45,496 nucleotides of DNA from a virus, in the IMG/VR virus record IMGVR_UViG_3300037200_000063, positions 1 through 45,496 of that record; one strand, given 5' to 3'. Below are positions 6,449-13,071 of this stretch, piece after piece. The notes below the pieces were generated by a model that was not told where the DNA came from, did no database searches, and worked only from the letters and a program-made list of their open reading frames with translations. The stretch's first letter is position 1. The number at the start of each line of letters is the position of its first letter. The position numbers and the translations under genes were made by a program.

Positions 6449-6799
6449 TTTCTAGCCCTTATACGATTGGCGTTTTTGCACTTCCGAGCAGCCGAGGCCT
6501 TTTGGGGACATCTATGGCTTTAGTAAAAAAATGGATGTTCCGCTATGCGTGGTCACTATCGGCGAAGCGCTACCCCCGCCGCGTTTCACCCGTCACACTG
6601 ATCCTTGAACCCCTGTTTTCAGTGGGCGACTGGTATTCCAGCCGGGATATGCGCCTAAAGCCACCCCCCATGCAGAATTCCACTCTGCATGAAGCTTTGG
6701 AAGAGACATTCGCGGAAGTCCGCCGAGACGCGCGTCTGCGAAAGCTTTCAAACCCGAATTGTGGGAGGAAATTTGCATATTCTTCGTCTAAGCATCCTC
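6449..6799 (-). ncRNA. Candidate structured leader RNA of the helicase operon
   Basis: This stretch, read on the minus strand from the promoter at 6828-6800 to the helicase ATG, has no convincing gene but many stems. They include CATGCAGA/TCTGCATG (6691-6684 with 6676-6669, 7-nt loop), CGGCTGG with CCAGTCG and an AATA loop (needs a G-U pair on this strand only), CACTGA/TCAGTG, CGGCG/CGCCG, and GGAACATC with GATGTCCC around a T-run loop. A 61-codon frame at 6593-6778 lacks a good start site. It may be a long regulatory 5' UTR or an independent RNA. No known RNA family was recognised. Confidence 0.4.
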
Positions 6800-6828
6800 A
6801 GAGTACCGAATGTCGTCTATACTGTCAA
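6800..6828 (-). promoter_or_regulatory. Promoter of the helicase operon
   Basis: Minus strand TTGACA (6828-6823), 17-nt spacer, TACTCT (6805-6800). Both boxes and spacing match the rightward promoter at 2568-2596. Confidence 0.6.
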
Positions 6829-6913
6829 TGCGGGGTGAGCCGCGCACCCCTTCTCTCTTCGTCTAAGCAACGCGAGAGACTCCCCCGCACCCTCCCTCTC
6901 AGCCCCCTCGGTC

Positions 6914-6930
6914 AAAAGCCCTTGGGGGCT
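6914..6930 (-). terminator. Rho-independent terminator after the gene at 6938
   Basis: Minus strand stem AGCCC (6930-6926), loop CCAA, GGGCT (6921-6917), followed by a short T run (TTT). It begins 7 nt after the stop codon. It separates the accessory operon from the helicase operon promoter. An additional hairpin GGGGTG/CACCCC lies at 6832-6850. Confidence 0.6.
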
Positions 6931-6937
6931 GTGGTGT

Positions 6938-7360
6938 CTAGGTGAGTTTTACGCAATCCGCCAAGCGGAACACGATCCCACGGCAGTATTTGTCGCCGTC
7001 CTCGACAACATCGAAGCACTCATGTGGAATGTCCGTTTTGTATGTCCACGAGTATTCGCCGTCGCACCACACCGACTCAATCTCGCGGCCAGTCCCTTCG
7101 ATAGCGAAGTAGGCTTTCAGGGCGTCCTTGTCGCCCTTATCCACTTCATCGAAGCCCCCAATCAAGCCGTTCGGCCCAATCTCAAACTTCCCTGGCCCTC
7201 CGATCTTGTCTTGGAAAGCCCCATAGAACTCTACGAGGTCGTCCGAGCCCCCGCAGATAACCACTAAGCCGCTCTCCTTGGCTTGGATCGCCAAAGCTTT
7301 CGGAACATCAAACGGATATTCCGACCCCTCCAACTGACTCGCCAGTTCTTTAGGTGTCAT
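6938..7360 (-). CDS. Conserved phage protein of unknown function (GGSDDLVEFYGA family)
   Basis: A 140-residue acidic protein. ESGLVVICGGSDDLVEFYGA near residue 30, IESVWCDGEYSWTYKTDIPH near residue 95 and KYCRGIVFRLADC near the end match an uncharacterised family common in phages. No catalytic motif is known. The start ATG 7360 follows a weak GGACATGC region. It is the last gene of the accessory minus-strand operon, and a terminator follows at once. Confidence 0.75.
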   Translation of the reverse strand: MTPKELASQLEGSEYPFDVPKALAIQAKESGLVVICGGSDDLVEFYGAFQDKIGGPGKFEIGPNGLIGGFDEVDKGDKDALKAYFAIEGTGREIESVWCDGEYSWTYKTDIPHECFDVVEDGDKYCRGIVFRLADCVKLT

Positions 7361-7415
7361 GATGCATGTCCTTTGTGCGACATCCTCCGTCGCCGGTTAG
7401 GGGGCTGTGGTGTGT

Positions 7416-7616
7416 TTAGGGCACCATATGGCAATGTGCCCCATATGGGACTCCTTTCTCGCCACATTTCGGACAGGTTTCGTCTGTGTCGCCTTCCTCT
7501 TCGATGGGAGCGTCAGACTCCATCGCCCACTCTTCGCAGTAGCAATCCCCGCAGTTCGGGCACTCGTTGCAGTCTGGGCATATATCAAATCGGCAACGAT
7601 CACAAAACTCCGACAT
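7416..7616 (-). CDS. Cysteine-rich zinc-ribbon protein
   Basis: A 66-residue protein with ten cysteines: CDRCRFDICPDCNECPNCGDCYC at the N-terminus and CPKCGEKGVPYGAHCH at the C-terminus. This suggests two zinc-binding knuckles joined by an acidic linker. GAGGAGGAAGAGGG gives a very strong Shine-Dalgarno. No specific family is recognised. A different frame over the same bases is weaker because it lacks this ribosome site. Confidence 0.65.
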   Translation of the reverse strand: MSEFCDRCRFDICPDCNECPNCGDCYCEEWAMESDAPIEEEGDTDETCPKCGEKGVPYGAHCHMVP

Positions 7617-7628
7617 CCCTCTTCCTCC

Positions 7629-7922
7629 TCACACAGACCGCACTTCTCTGTCGCGGATCATAAAGCCATTCTCGCGCCATCTCGTATTTCCAATGTGGTA
7701 GGTCTGGCACAGTGGGCACCTGTAGACCTTCAGCCATCGCTTATCGTCCTTGCGGTCAGGTAGAGCTTCTGCATCGCGCCGAGCCTCATCCGGGTCGTCA
7801 TATTGGGCCTTCCCTTTGCACCCCCGCACCATGCGGGTACGCTCCAGAGCCGAAAGGTGAGCATAGGGCACGCGCCATATCTGGCAAGCGGCTCGCCACT
7901 CCTTCGCCCGCATCCGTTTCAC
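7629..7922 (-). CDS. Phage protein with YRCPLCQ zinc half-site
   Basis: A 97-residue basic protein. EWRAACQIWRVPYAHLSALERTR and the C-terminal LKVYRCPLCQTYHIGNTR (C-x2-C and H) resemble small phage proteins of unknown function with a zinc knuckle. The start is GTG 7922 with GGAGG 7 nt upstream; an inner ATG three codons on has no better site. It is in the accessory operon between two other zinc-binding proteins. Confidence 0.65.
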   Translation of the reverse strand: MKRMRAKEWRAACQIWRVPYAHLSALERTRMVRGCKGKAQYDDPDEARRDAEALPDRKDDKRWLKVYRCPLCQTYHIGNTRWRENGFMIRDREVRSV

Positions 7923-7975
7923 TCAACCACCTCCATTGTCGTTGCGATCCGGACGGTCTGCGTTGTTTCGTTGAA

Positions 7976-8128
7976 TTACTTCTTGATTGACCCGCGCCGT
8001 GGCGTGGCAAAAACTATCTTGTAGCAGGCGATGGCTTTGAGACCAAGATAGGGTGAAGAATGCTCCCACGGATCACGGCTTGATTTCCGGCTGATGGGCT
8101 TGTTGCAGTGTGTACACGTCGCTGTCAT
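7976..8128 (-). CDS. Small protein with CxxC motif (50 aa)
   Basis: A 50-residue basic protein beginning MTATCTHCNKPISRKSS, with AAGGAG 9 nt before ATG 8128. An in-frame ATG at 8155 overlaps the GIY-YIG stop codon (ATGA) and would add nine residues. The CTHC pair and a later single cysteine (AIACYK) may hold metal. No family is recognised. Confidence 0.5.
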   Translation of the reverse strand: MTATCTHCNKPISRKSSRDPWEHSSPYLGLKAIACYKIVFATPRRGSIKK

Positions 8129-8151
8129 TGTGGTGCGCTCCTTAGCCGCCT

Positions 8152-8484
8152 TCATTTCGCCGCCTTTCTGTACTTGCGTCGGGACAGCAACTCGCGCATC
8201 ACTGAGTCCATGGATCGGGTCTTGAGTGGCGCTCCCGGATACGTGCAATTGAATGGGGGCCGGAACTGGACGATAAGGAATTCCTCCAGCCAGCGCAAAA
8301 ACTCCACATCCGGCGGGCAGGTAGTGTATTCGCACCGGAGCAAAAACTGTCGAAGTCTAAGGTTTGAGTTATGAGTCATCAGCCTTCTTCTAAGTTGAAG
8401 GGTGCGCCCTATATACAACAGTTTGCCATTCCCGTAAATGCTGTAGACGGCAGGGACATCGGGCACATGATACCAATGGCTCAT
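8152..8484 (-). CDS. GIY-YIG endonuclease domain protein
   Basis: A 110-residue stand-alone GIY-YIG domain: VYSIYGNGKLLYIGRT (SIY at 15-17 replacing GIY, YIG at 24-26), catalytic R27, H38 region, metal-binding glutamate in LRWLEEFLIVQF (E67), and the conserved asparagine in RPPFN (N79). The family cuts DNA using one metal ion; members include homing nucleases, UvrC and phage restriction enzymes. No DNA-recognition domain follows except a short basic tail (RRKYRKAAK). Its start overlaps the stop of the RHH gene (ATGA), so an RHH dimer may regulate it. Whether it attacks host DNA, competitor phage DNA or branched DNA is unknown. Confidence 0.85.
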   Translation of the reverse strand: MSHWYHVPDVPAVYSIYGNGKLLYIGRTLQLRRRLMTHNSNLRLRQFLLRCEYTTCPPDVEFLRWLEEFLIVQFRPPFNCTYPGAPLKTRSMDSVMRELLSRRKYRKAAK

Positions 8485-8630
8485 TTCGCAACCGCCGTCC
8501 TAATCGCGGCCCGGATCGCCGCTGCCGTGGATACCGGCCCTTGAGAGACTGCCATTTGCGCTTTTAGCGTGGACAGCAGCTTCTTATCTTCGGGCGTGAG
8601 GTCGATGCTGAACTTCGTAGTCTTCGCCAT
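8481..8630 (-). CDS. Ribbon-helix-helix regulator, 49 aa
   Basis: A 49-residue protein with beta strand AKTTKFSIDLT, helix PEDKKLLSTLKAQMA and second helix TAAAIRAAIRTAVA, the RHH plan. The start ATG 8630 has no Shine-Dalgarno; the -10 TATTAT is 7 nt upstream, so a leaderless mRNA is predicted. An 8-bp inverted repeat AATAATAG/CTATTATT covers this -10 and reaches toward the divergent rightward promoter. It leads the accessory operon and overlaps the GIY-YIG start. It is probably an autorepressor that also controls the rightward recombination operon. Confidence 0.65.
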   Translation of the reverse strand: MAKTTKFSIDLTPEDKKLLSTLKAQMAVSQGPVSTAAAIRAAIRTAVAK

Positions 8631-8636
8631 GAATCT

Positions 8637-8677
8637 AATAATAGCGCGGGTGCAGGAATTATGCAAACACTATTATT
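8637..8677. promoter_or_regulatory. Inverted-repeat operator in divergent promoter region
   Basis: AATAATAG (8637-8644) and its exact reverse complement CTATTATT (8670-8677) are centred at 8657. One arm lies on the leftward -10, the other 6 nt before the rightward TTGACA. Confidence 0.4.
8638..8667 (-). promoter_or_regulatory. Leaderless promoter of the accessory operon
   Basis: Minus strand TTTGCA (8667-8662), 18-nt spacer, TATTAT (8643-8638), then 7 nt to the RHH ATG at 8630. Confidence 0.5.
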
Positions 8678-8683
8678 TTCCCC

Positions 8684-8712
8684 TTGACAAGCGCCGCGTC
8701 CTGATTTACCTT
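8684..8712 (+). promoter_or_regulatory. Rightward promoter of the recombination operon
   Basis: Perfect TTGACA (8684-8689), 17-nt spacer, TACCTT (8707-8712). It is divergent from the leaderless RHH promoter. Confidence 0.55.
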
Positions 8713-8775
8713 TGCTCTTGTCATCAACCCACCGGGCCAGCGACAGCCGAGGCGACAGCGAACACCCAAGGGGAG

Positions 8776-8808
8776 ATGCGATCTTATACGGCGAGGTTTT
8801 TACGATGA
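8776..8808 (+). CDS. Possible 10-residue leader peptide
   Basis: AAGGGGAG immediately precedes an ATG that opens a 10-codon frame (MRSYTARFLR). Its TGA overlaps the start of the next gene (ATGA). It could couple ribosomes into that gene; it may also be chance. Confidence 0.3.
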   Translation: MRSYTARFLR

Positions 8809-8996
8809 CACACTTTCCGAAGCAAATCCACATAACTCGCGAGAACGAGGATCAGGAGGGCTATTGGCAGGTGACAGAAGGCGACAGCGCGGAATCTGCC
8901 CTCAGGTCCACAGCTAAGACTAGGGTGGCGACCTATGAACTCAAGGAAGTCAAAGAGGGAAGGCTAGAGCCGGTCTTCTCTACGATCATCGGCTAA
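8805..8996 (+). CDS. Small unknown protein, first gene of rightward operon
   Basis: A 63-residue protein (MTHFPKQIHITRENEDQEGYW start). GAGG lies 9 nt before ATG 8805, and a leader peptide ends on the start codon. The sequence looks beta-rich with alternating charged strands (WQVTEGDSAESALRST, ATYELKEVKEGRLEPVF), like small phage proteins of unknown role. It is the first full gene after the rightward promoter at 8684. Confidence 0.5.
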   Translation: MTHFPKQIHITRENEDQEGYWQVTEGDSAESALRSTAKTRVATYELKEVKEGRLEPVFSTIIG

Positions 8997-9061
8997 CGAC
9001 GTTTCACCCGGCGGCTCAGCGGATACCATCAATCGCCATCCCGCCAAGAAATGAGGGAACT

Positions 9062-9478
9062 ATGCAATTCGAGTATCCGAGGCGAAAACTAGGAGAGTCG
9101 TCCGCTCAACATCGTGGGCGGCAGAAGCGATCTCTGAATGAATGGAATGACTCTCTCAAGTTGGAGTTAGGAGAGATCGTCCGGGTCGGGAATCACATTT
9201 ACAGATGGGACGGCAGGTTCAATCGCGTATGCCCTTCGGTTATTCGCCGCGCCGATGAGGAGGATGTGCAAAAACTCCTTGTTCGAGAGGCCAAAGCAAA
9301 AGAGGCAGAGAGGTGGCGGGCCGAAAGGGATGCATTCTTAGCACTGCCCCATGTGCGCGATGCGCGGGCCATTGCATACGCTCTTGAGGATGATGGTCTC
9401 GGCAATGTCATCGACCGCCTAACCCCGTCCGAGTGGAGCGAACTCCGCAGTAAGTTGGAACTCAATGCACGCTCCTGA
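9062..9478 (+). CDS. Unknown protein with charged helical centre
   Basis: A 138-residue protein of unknown function. The N-terminus is basic (YPRRKLGESSAQHRGRQKRS), then a beta-like segment (LELGEIVRVGNHIYRWDGRFNRV), a long charged helix (DEEDVQKLLVREAKAKEAERWRAERDAFL) and a helical tail. GAGGGAACT precedes ATG 9062. Its end overlaps the start of a small membrane peptide by 14 nt. Confidence 0.55.
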   Translation: MQFEYPRRKLGESSAQHRGRQKRSLNEWNDSLKLELGEIVRVGNHIYRWDGRFNRVCPSVIRRADEEDVQKLLVREAKAKEAERWRAERDAFLALPHVRDARAIAYALEDDGLGNVIDRLTPSEWSELRSKLELNARS

Positions 9479-9578
9479 CTTCACCGGCAAGAAGGCCCGC
9501 CAGAACCGCGCTGCGGACAACCTGCTACGCTTTGCCATCGTCGCGGGAATTCTTTCGTTACTGGGGATGATGATATGA
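9465..9578 (+). CDS. Small membrane peptide (37 aa)
   Basis: A 37-residue frame with a basic N-terminus (FTGKKARQNRAADN) and one hydrophobic helix (LLRFAIVAGILSLLGMMI), fitting a single-pass protein with a cytoplasmic N-terminus. The ATG lies inside the end of the previous gene and has only a weak ribosome site, so it is less certain than its topology suggests. Confidence 0.4.
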   Translation: MHAPDFTGKKARQNRAADNLLRFAIVAGILSLLGMMI

Positions 9579-9689
9579 AGCATGTAATCGTGATCCGGGC
9601 CGTGCTTCATCCTGAGCAGGTTCAACGTATAATCCGCTATCGCCGCAAACACATGAGATGTACAACGCTCCTGAATGGAAGGATGGGCT

Positions 9690-10277
9690 ATGACCGACCT
9701 ACACGAAACCACCGCGATCCAATGCAACCAATGCGGCGAACCGTTTGAGATCGAGCCACCCGCACCAGACTATCCGCAGGAAGAAATCATCGTCCAGGTG
9801 GAGTGCGATAAGGGCAAGTTCTGCTGTGAGCCGTGCCGCGCCCAAGCGATGTATGAAGCGCAGGATGAGGATGGACGCAAGGCGCTGCGGCGGATGTATC
9901 TTGGACTGCGGTTAGTGCTGGAGAATCGTCGGGACGTGAACGAGATATTCAGCGCATGGGACATTGGCCCCGTTATTGACGGCGACCCAGCGGCAATGAC
10001 GGCACTTTCTCCCGAGGGCGGTGTGCATGGCAAGGAAGGCCCGGAGGACGAGTGCGAATCCCTCCTGATGCCAGCGGGGGCCCGCAAGCTCATCTGGAAT
10101 GGATTGTGGAAAGGGCGCTTCGCGGCGACACTGGAGCTGGTGCGGGCCGAGCAGATGGATGCCACCTATCTGGGCGAGGTGTACAAGGCCGAGGTGGTCG
10201 CAGTGGCGAAGAAGAAGCTTGCCGATGCTGAGGCGGCTTTTAAGGCGCTGGAAGAGCTTAGGAGTGTGATGGAATGA
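9690..10277 (+). CDS. Unknown protein with N-terminal zinc finger
   Basis: A 195-residue protein. CNQCGEPFEIEPP at residues ~12-24 and CDKGKFCCEPCRAQ near residue 45 together supply two cysteine pairs for a zinc ribbon. The rest is helical and acidic (DEDGRKALRRMYLGLRLVLENRR, then an alanine/lysine helix at the end). ATG 9690 with GGAAGG upstream is preferred over an ATG at 9675. Its last codons overlap the beginning of a DnaB gene remnant in another frame, which suggests that a deletion fused the two regions. Confidence 0.6.
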   Translation: MTDLHETTAIQCNQCGEPFEIEPPAPDYPQEEIIVQVECDKGKFCCEPCRAQAMYEAQDEDGRKALRRMYLGLRLVLENRRDVNEIFSAWDIGPVIDGDPAAMTALSPEGGVHGKEGPEDECESLLMPAGARKLIWNGLWKGRFAATLELVRAEQMDATYLGEVYKAEVVAVAKKKLADAEAAFKALEELRSVME

Positions 10278-10458
10278 GTCGATACACCAGGTAGTCGCCT
10301 TCATCCATCGCGAGGAGTACTACGACCGTGACAACGAAGACGTGAAAGGCAAAGCCGAGATCATCATCGCCAAGCAGAGGAACGGCCCAACCGGAACGTT
10401 CGAACTGGCGTGGATGGAAGAGTTGACAAGGTTTGAAAATTTGGCAAGAGAGTTCTAA
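10270..10458 (+). pseudogene. Remnant of a DnaB-type replicative helicase (C-terminal ~55 codons)
   Basis: An open frame without a start codon reads VVAFIHREEYYDRDNEDVKG, then KAEIIIAKQRNGPTGTFELA, then a short end with TRFENL before TAA. This is the C-terminal end of DnaB helicases, in which the FIHR(E/D)..Y, K.ieiIiaKqRNGPtGtv and F.p...FenL blocks are strongly conserved. All earlier domains are missing, and the frame opens after a TGA at 10267. It is a fossil of a replaced or deleted helicase gene between the zinc-finger protein and the repeat protein. No other DnaB part was seen in the circle. Confidence 0.8.
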
Positions 10459-10478
10459 GAACTGGAGGCTCCAACCAA

Positions 10479-10834
10479 TGATCGACGCACAGAGCTATAT
10501 CAACCAAAACATGCCGCTGCCCGCTGGACTCACGACAACCGGCAACCTGTACAACCTCTGGTCGTACGCGCACCCGCTGCCCGCTGGACTCACGACAACC
10601 GGCAACCTGTACAACCTCTGGTCGTACGCGCACCCGCTGCCCGCTAGACTCACGACAACCGGCAACCTGGACCTCGGGTCGTACGCGCACCCGCTGCCCG
10701 CTGGACTCACGACAATCGGCAACCTGTACCTCGGGTCGTACGCGCACCCGCTGCCCGCTAGACTCACGATAACCGGCAATCTGTACAACCTCGGGTCGTA
10801 CGCGCACCCGCTGCCCGCTGAGTGGCAGGCGTAG
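10479..10834 (+). CDS. LPxGLTTxGNLY repeat protein (LRR-like solenoid)
   Basis: A 118-residue protein made mostly of five 19-20-residue repeats with core LPAGLTTTGNLYNLWSYAHP. GGAGGCTCCAACC precedes ATG 10479. The pattern LPxGLTxxGxLxL resembles the short leucine-rich-like repeats of many phage and bacterial proteins that form a beta-solenoid; their function is unknown. After a 12-residue leader there is nothing but repeats and a short LPAEWQA end. The first two DNA units are identical, so recent duplication is likely. It may be a binding protein whose repeat number varies. Confidence 0.6.
10513..10815 (+). repeat. Five tandem 57-60-bp coding repeats
   Basis: Units start at 10513, 10573, 10633, 10690 and 10747; units 1 and 2 are identical over 60 nt. 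The others differ at a few sites and two lack one codon. Length always changes by multiples of three, keeping the frame. Confidence 0.85.
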
Positions 10835-10870
10835 ACCTGACGGAGATGCTGCAAGGGAGTATGTCAAGCC

Positions 10871-11164
10871 ATGATCCGACCGCGCAGCAAGCCCCGCAGA
10901 GGTCAGCCGACAAAAGCGGAGAAGGCTGCGATCCGCGAACAGGTCTATCGAGAGTCTGGCGGAAAGTGTGAGATTCGCAAGCATCCGCAATGTAATCGTT
11001 CGGTCATGCCGGGAGAGGGAGATGTACGCCGGCGCTGGCATCTCGTCCACCTGAAGTCCAAGCGGGTGCATGGATGGGATCGAGAGAATTTGTGCGGCGG
11101 CTGTTATTGGTGTCATATCGAGTTTCTTCACAGGGGCGGGAAGCCTTGCCCACCAAAGGAGTAG
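10871..11164 (+). CDS. HNH-type endonuclease-like protein
   Basis: A 97-residue basic protein. After a lysine/arginine-rich start comes CEIRKHPQC, then RRRWHLVHLKSKRVHGWDRENL and CGGCYWCHIEFLHR. This gives the HNH layout: first histidine in WHLVH, asparagine in ENL and last histidine in CHIE, with cysteine pairs bracketing a zinc site. HNH enzymes nick or cut DNA with one metal. The first H is displaced from the usual DHI/EHI form, so activity is uncertain. No nearby intron or intein is seen; in phages such genes also assist terminase or recombination. Confidence 0.65.
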   Translation: MIRPRSKPRRGQPTKAEKAAIREQVYRESGGKCEIRKHPQCNRSVMPGEGDVRRRWHLVHLKSKRVHGWDRENLCGGCYWCHIEFLHRGGKPCPPKE

Positions 11165-11168
11165 CGCT

Positions 11169-11447
11169 ATGCCGGATGAGATTATCAGCCTCAAGTGGGG
11201 GACGCTCAAAGGATGGAACAATATCCACACCGATGCAGCTATGGCTTTGTTGCAGAAATACCACGAGATAGGAGTTTCGTTTGGTGCGATGTCTCAGAAG
11301 GACACACCCGAACAAAAGCAGATATTGGTTGATCTGGTCAGCCTTCCCGGCATGACAATTTACCTCGATTGGGATGGGAAGTATGTGTCCCAGACCGAGG
11401 CGGTTGAGTACCTCAATAATTACGGCAAGGAGCAGCGCAATGTCTGA
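11169..11447 (+). CDS. Conserved phage protein (SLKWGTLKGW family)
   Basis: A 92-residue protein of a family seen in many phages and prophages: ISLKWGTLKGWNN, GVSFGAMSQKDTPEQKQIL and MTIYLDWDGKYVSQTEAVEYL are the conserved blocks. Its function is unknown. The start ATG 11169 has AAAGGAGTAGCGCT upstream. It ends just before the ERF gene, which starts inside its last codons. Confidence 0.75.
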   Translation: MPDEIISLKWGTLKGWNNIHTDAAMALLQKYHEIGVSFGAMSQKDTPEQKQILVDLVSLPGMTIYLDWDGKYVSQTEAVEYLNNYGKEQRNV

Positions 11448-12228
11448 ACTAGCTATACAGGTAGGCCCATGGGAGCTACTCGCCCAATTGGTGAACAAGA
11501 CTACCGACCCGCAAGCTGCGATGGAGATTGCGAAGCAGGTCGTGGCACTGCAAACCCAGCAGGAGAGCTTGCGCCAGAGCTATGAGCGGTTCGAGTGGGA
11601 GAAATTGGATCGGCAGGCGCGAGTCGCCTTCGCTGAAGCGTTCGAGCAGTTCAAGCGTGACGCCCCCAAGATTCTGAAGACGAAGCATGTCCAGTTCCCA
11701 AGCAAGAAAGAAGGGGAGAAGGGAACAAGCTATTGGCATGTCGAGCTAGACAAGGCGTGCGATCTGCTCATCCCCGCGCTGCTCAAGGTGGGGCTCACGC
11801 ATCGGTGGAAGTCTACCGATATGTCAGGAGGCTATACCCGCGTCACCTGCTACCTGCGGCACCGCCTAGGCTACGAAGAAGAGGGCGCATCGTTGGCTGG
11901 CCCTGCCGACCAGAGCGGCGGCAAGAACCCTATTCAGGGCGTAGGTTCATCATCATCCTATCTGGAACGGTATACGTTTCTCGCCTCTGTTGGCATTGTC
12001 GCGACTGGCAAAGACGATGACGGGGACGGCGGCGGCGGCATCACCAATGAGCAAGCGGCTACCCTGATAGAAGCCATCAAGTCTCAGGGAGAACCAAAAA
12101 CGGTTATGGGGGCGTGGACGGTGGCTATCGGGGATGCCAAAAAAACAACACCACCCGACTACAAGGCCATGACGCTATTCACGGAAGCGCGGGATGAGCG
12201 TCTGAAGGAACTGAGGGGTGGCAAATGA
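11440..12228 (+). CDS. erf: ERF-family single-strand annealing recombinase
   Basis: A 262-residue protein. The core NPIQGVGSSSSYLERYTFLA and the following VGIVATGKDDDG match ERF proteins, in which GS..SY..RY.l....gi....dDDg is the hallmark. ERF forms rings on single-stranded DNA and anneals complementary strands, for phage recombination and circularisation. The start ATG 11440 has AAGGAGCAGCGCA upstream. The stop overlaps the start of the exonuclease (ATGA), as is typical for an annealase-exonuclease pair. The C-terminal part is a variable charged tail. Confidence 0.85.
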   Translation: MSELAIQVGPWELLAQLVNKTTDPQAAMEIAKQVVALQTQQESLRQSYERFEWEKLDRQARVAFAEAFEQFKRDAPKILKTKHVQFPSKKEGEKGTSYWHVELDKACDLLIPALLKVGLTHRWKSTDMSGGYTRVTCYLRHRLGYEEEGASLAGPADQSGGKNPIQGVGSSSSYLERYTFLASVGIVATGKDDDGDGGGGITNEQAATLIEAIKSQGEPKTVMGAWTVAIGDAKKTTPPDYKAMTLFTEARDERLKELRGGK

Positions 12229-13070
12229 GCCGAATCATCCGTTGCACGCAAGGCGATGATCTATGGCAGGTAGCTCGGATTGGCAGACTGACAGCCTCGA
12301 ATACCGACACACTCCTAGCGCCCTCCACGACGCGCCAGTCCACTCGCAAGGGCATCGTGTGCCCAGCTGGTACCGAAGCCCAGGAACTCGCGGAATATCG
12401 CAAGAAACTCATCGTGGAGCGCATCTATGGGCGTGCAGTAAATAATGTCACGACGCAGTACATGAAAGACGGAAGCGACCGTGAGCCGTTCGCTCGGATG
12501 CTGTATGAGGCCGACACGCAAGAGGCTGTGACGCTGGCGGGCTTCGCCTTGCATCCTGACTGGGATTGGTATGGCGCATCACCTGACGGCCTTGTAGGCG
12601 ACGACGGGGGCGTGGAACTGAAGTGCCCTTCGGAGATGACCCACGACGGCTATGCGGCCAACCTGGACTCCCTGGTAGCGGAGTATAAAGGGCAGGTGCT
12701 TGGCAACCTGGTCTGTTTTCCGGCCCGTCAGTGGTGGGACTTGGTGAGTTTCCAGCCATACGCTCCCGACCCCCTAAAACTGCTCAAGGCTCCGCGTTTC
12801 CATCGCTCAGACTGGCAAGAGACAATCGACCTGATCGAAGCCAAGACAGAGGAGTTGAACACTCAGGTTGAGGCCGAGATCGCTAAACGCGGCTTGCCGC
12901 CTACTCGATGGAGTGTGATGCCAGACACCCAAGCGAACGGTCGTCCGGCGCGGGCAGAACCAACGCTAAACGACAAGCTCCGCGCCTCACTGGCGGACGA
13001 TTCCCTCATCACCGACGACGATATTGAATGGATCACAAAACAGCACGCGGAGCATGGGGAGGGCAAGTAG
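12225..13070 (+). CDS. YqaJ-like recombination exonuclease
   Basis: A 281-residue PD-(D/E)XK nuclease. GASPDGLVGDDGGVELKCPS holds the catalytic D121 and E131-x-K133, and GSDREPFARMLYE (E87) supplies the upstream acidic residue. Family members (YqaJ, lambda exonuclease) digest one strand from DNA ends to produce single-stranded tails for an annealase. The ATGA overlap with the ERF gene supports joint action. The C-terminal extension of ~80 residues is helical and acidic. Confidence 0.88.
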   Translation: MSRIIRCTQGDDLWQVARIGRLTASNTDTLLAPSTTRQSTRKGIVCPAGTEAQELAEYRKKLIVERIYGRAVNNVTTQYMKDGSDREPFARMLYEADTQEAVTLAGFALHPDWDWYGASPDGLVGDDGGVELKCPSEMTHDGYAANLDSLVAEYKGQVLGNLVCFPARQWWDLVSFQPYAPDPLKLLKAPRFHRSDWQETIDLIEAKTEELNTQVEAEIAKRGLPPTRWSVMPDTQANGRPARAEPTLNDKLRASLADDSLITDDDIEWITKQHAEHGEGK

Positions 13071-13071
13071 C

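Noticed and set aside
5355-6455. 366-codon plus-strand open frame
   Set aside because: Antisense to the SF2 helicase, serine/arginine-rich, no family; a shadow.
6379-6945. 188-codon plus-strand frame through the helicase leader
   Set aside because: It starts inside the helicase antisense strand, has no ribosome site, and its sequence lacks a folded-domain look.
9575-9748. 57-codon frame between the small membrane peptide and the zinc-finger gene
   Set aside because: ATGA coupling is possible, but the sequence is very basic and its end is read in another frame by the next gene; not supported enough.
10513-10815. CRISPR-like tandem repeats
   Set aside because: The repeats are adjacent with no variable spacers and keep a reading frame, so they are coding repeats.
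10364-11230. 288-codon minus-strand frame with RVRVRPEV repeats
   Set aside because: It is the antisense of the LPxGLT repeats; the plus frame has a Shine-Dalgarno and a recognised repeat pattern.
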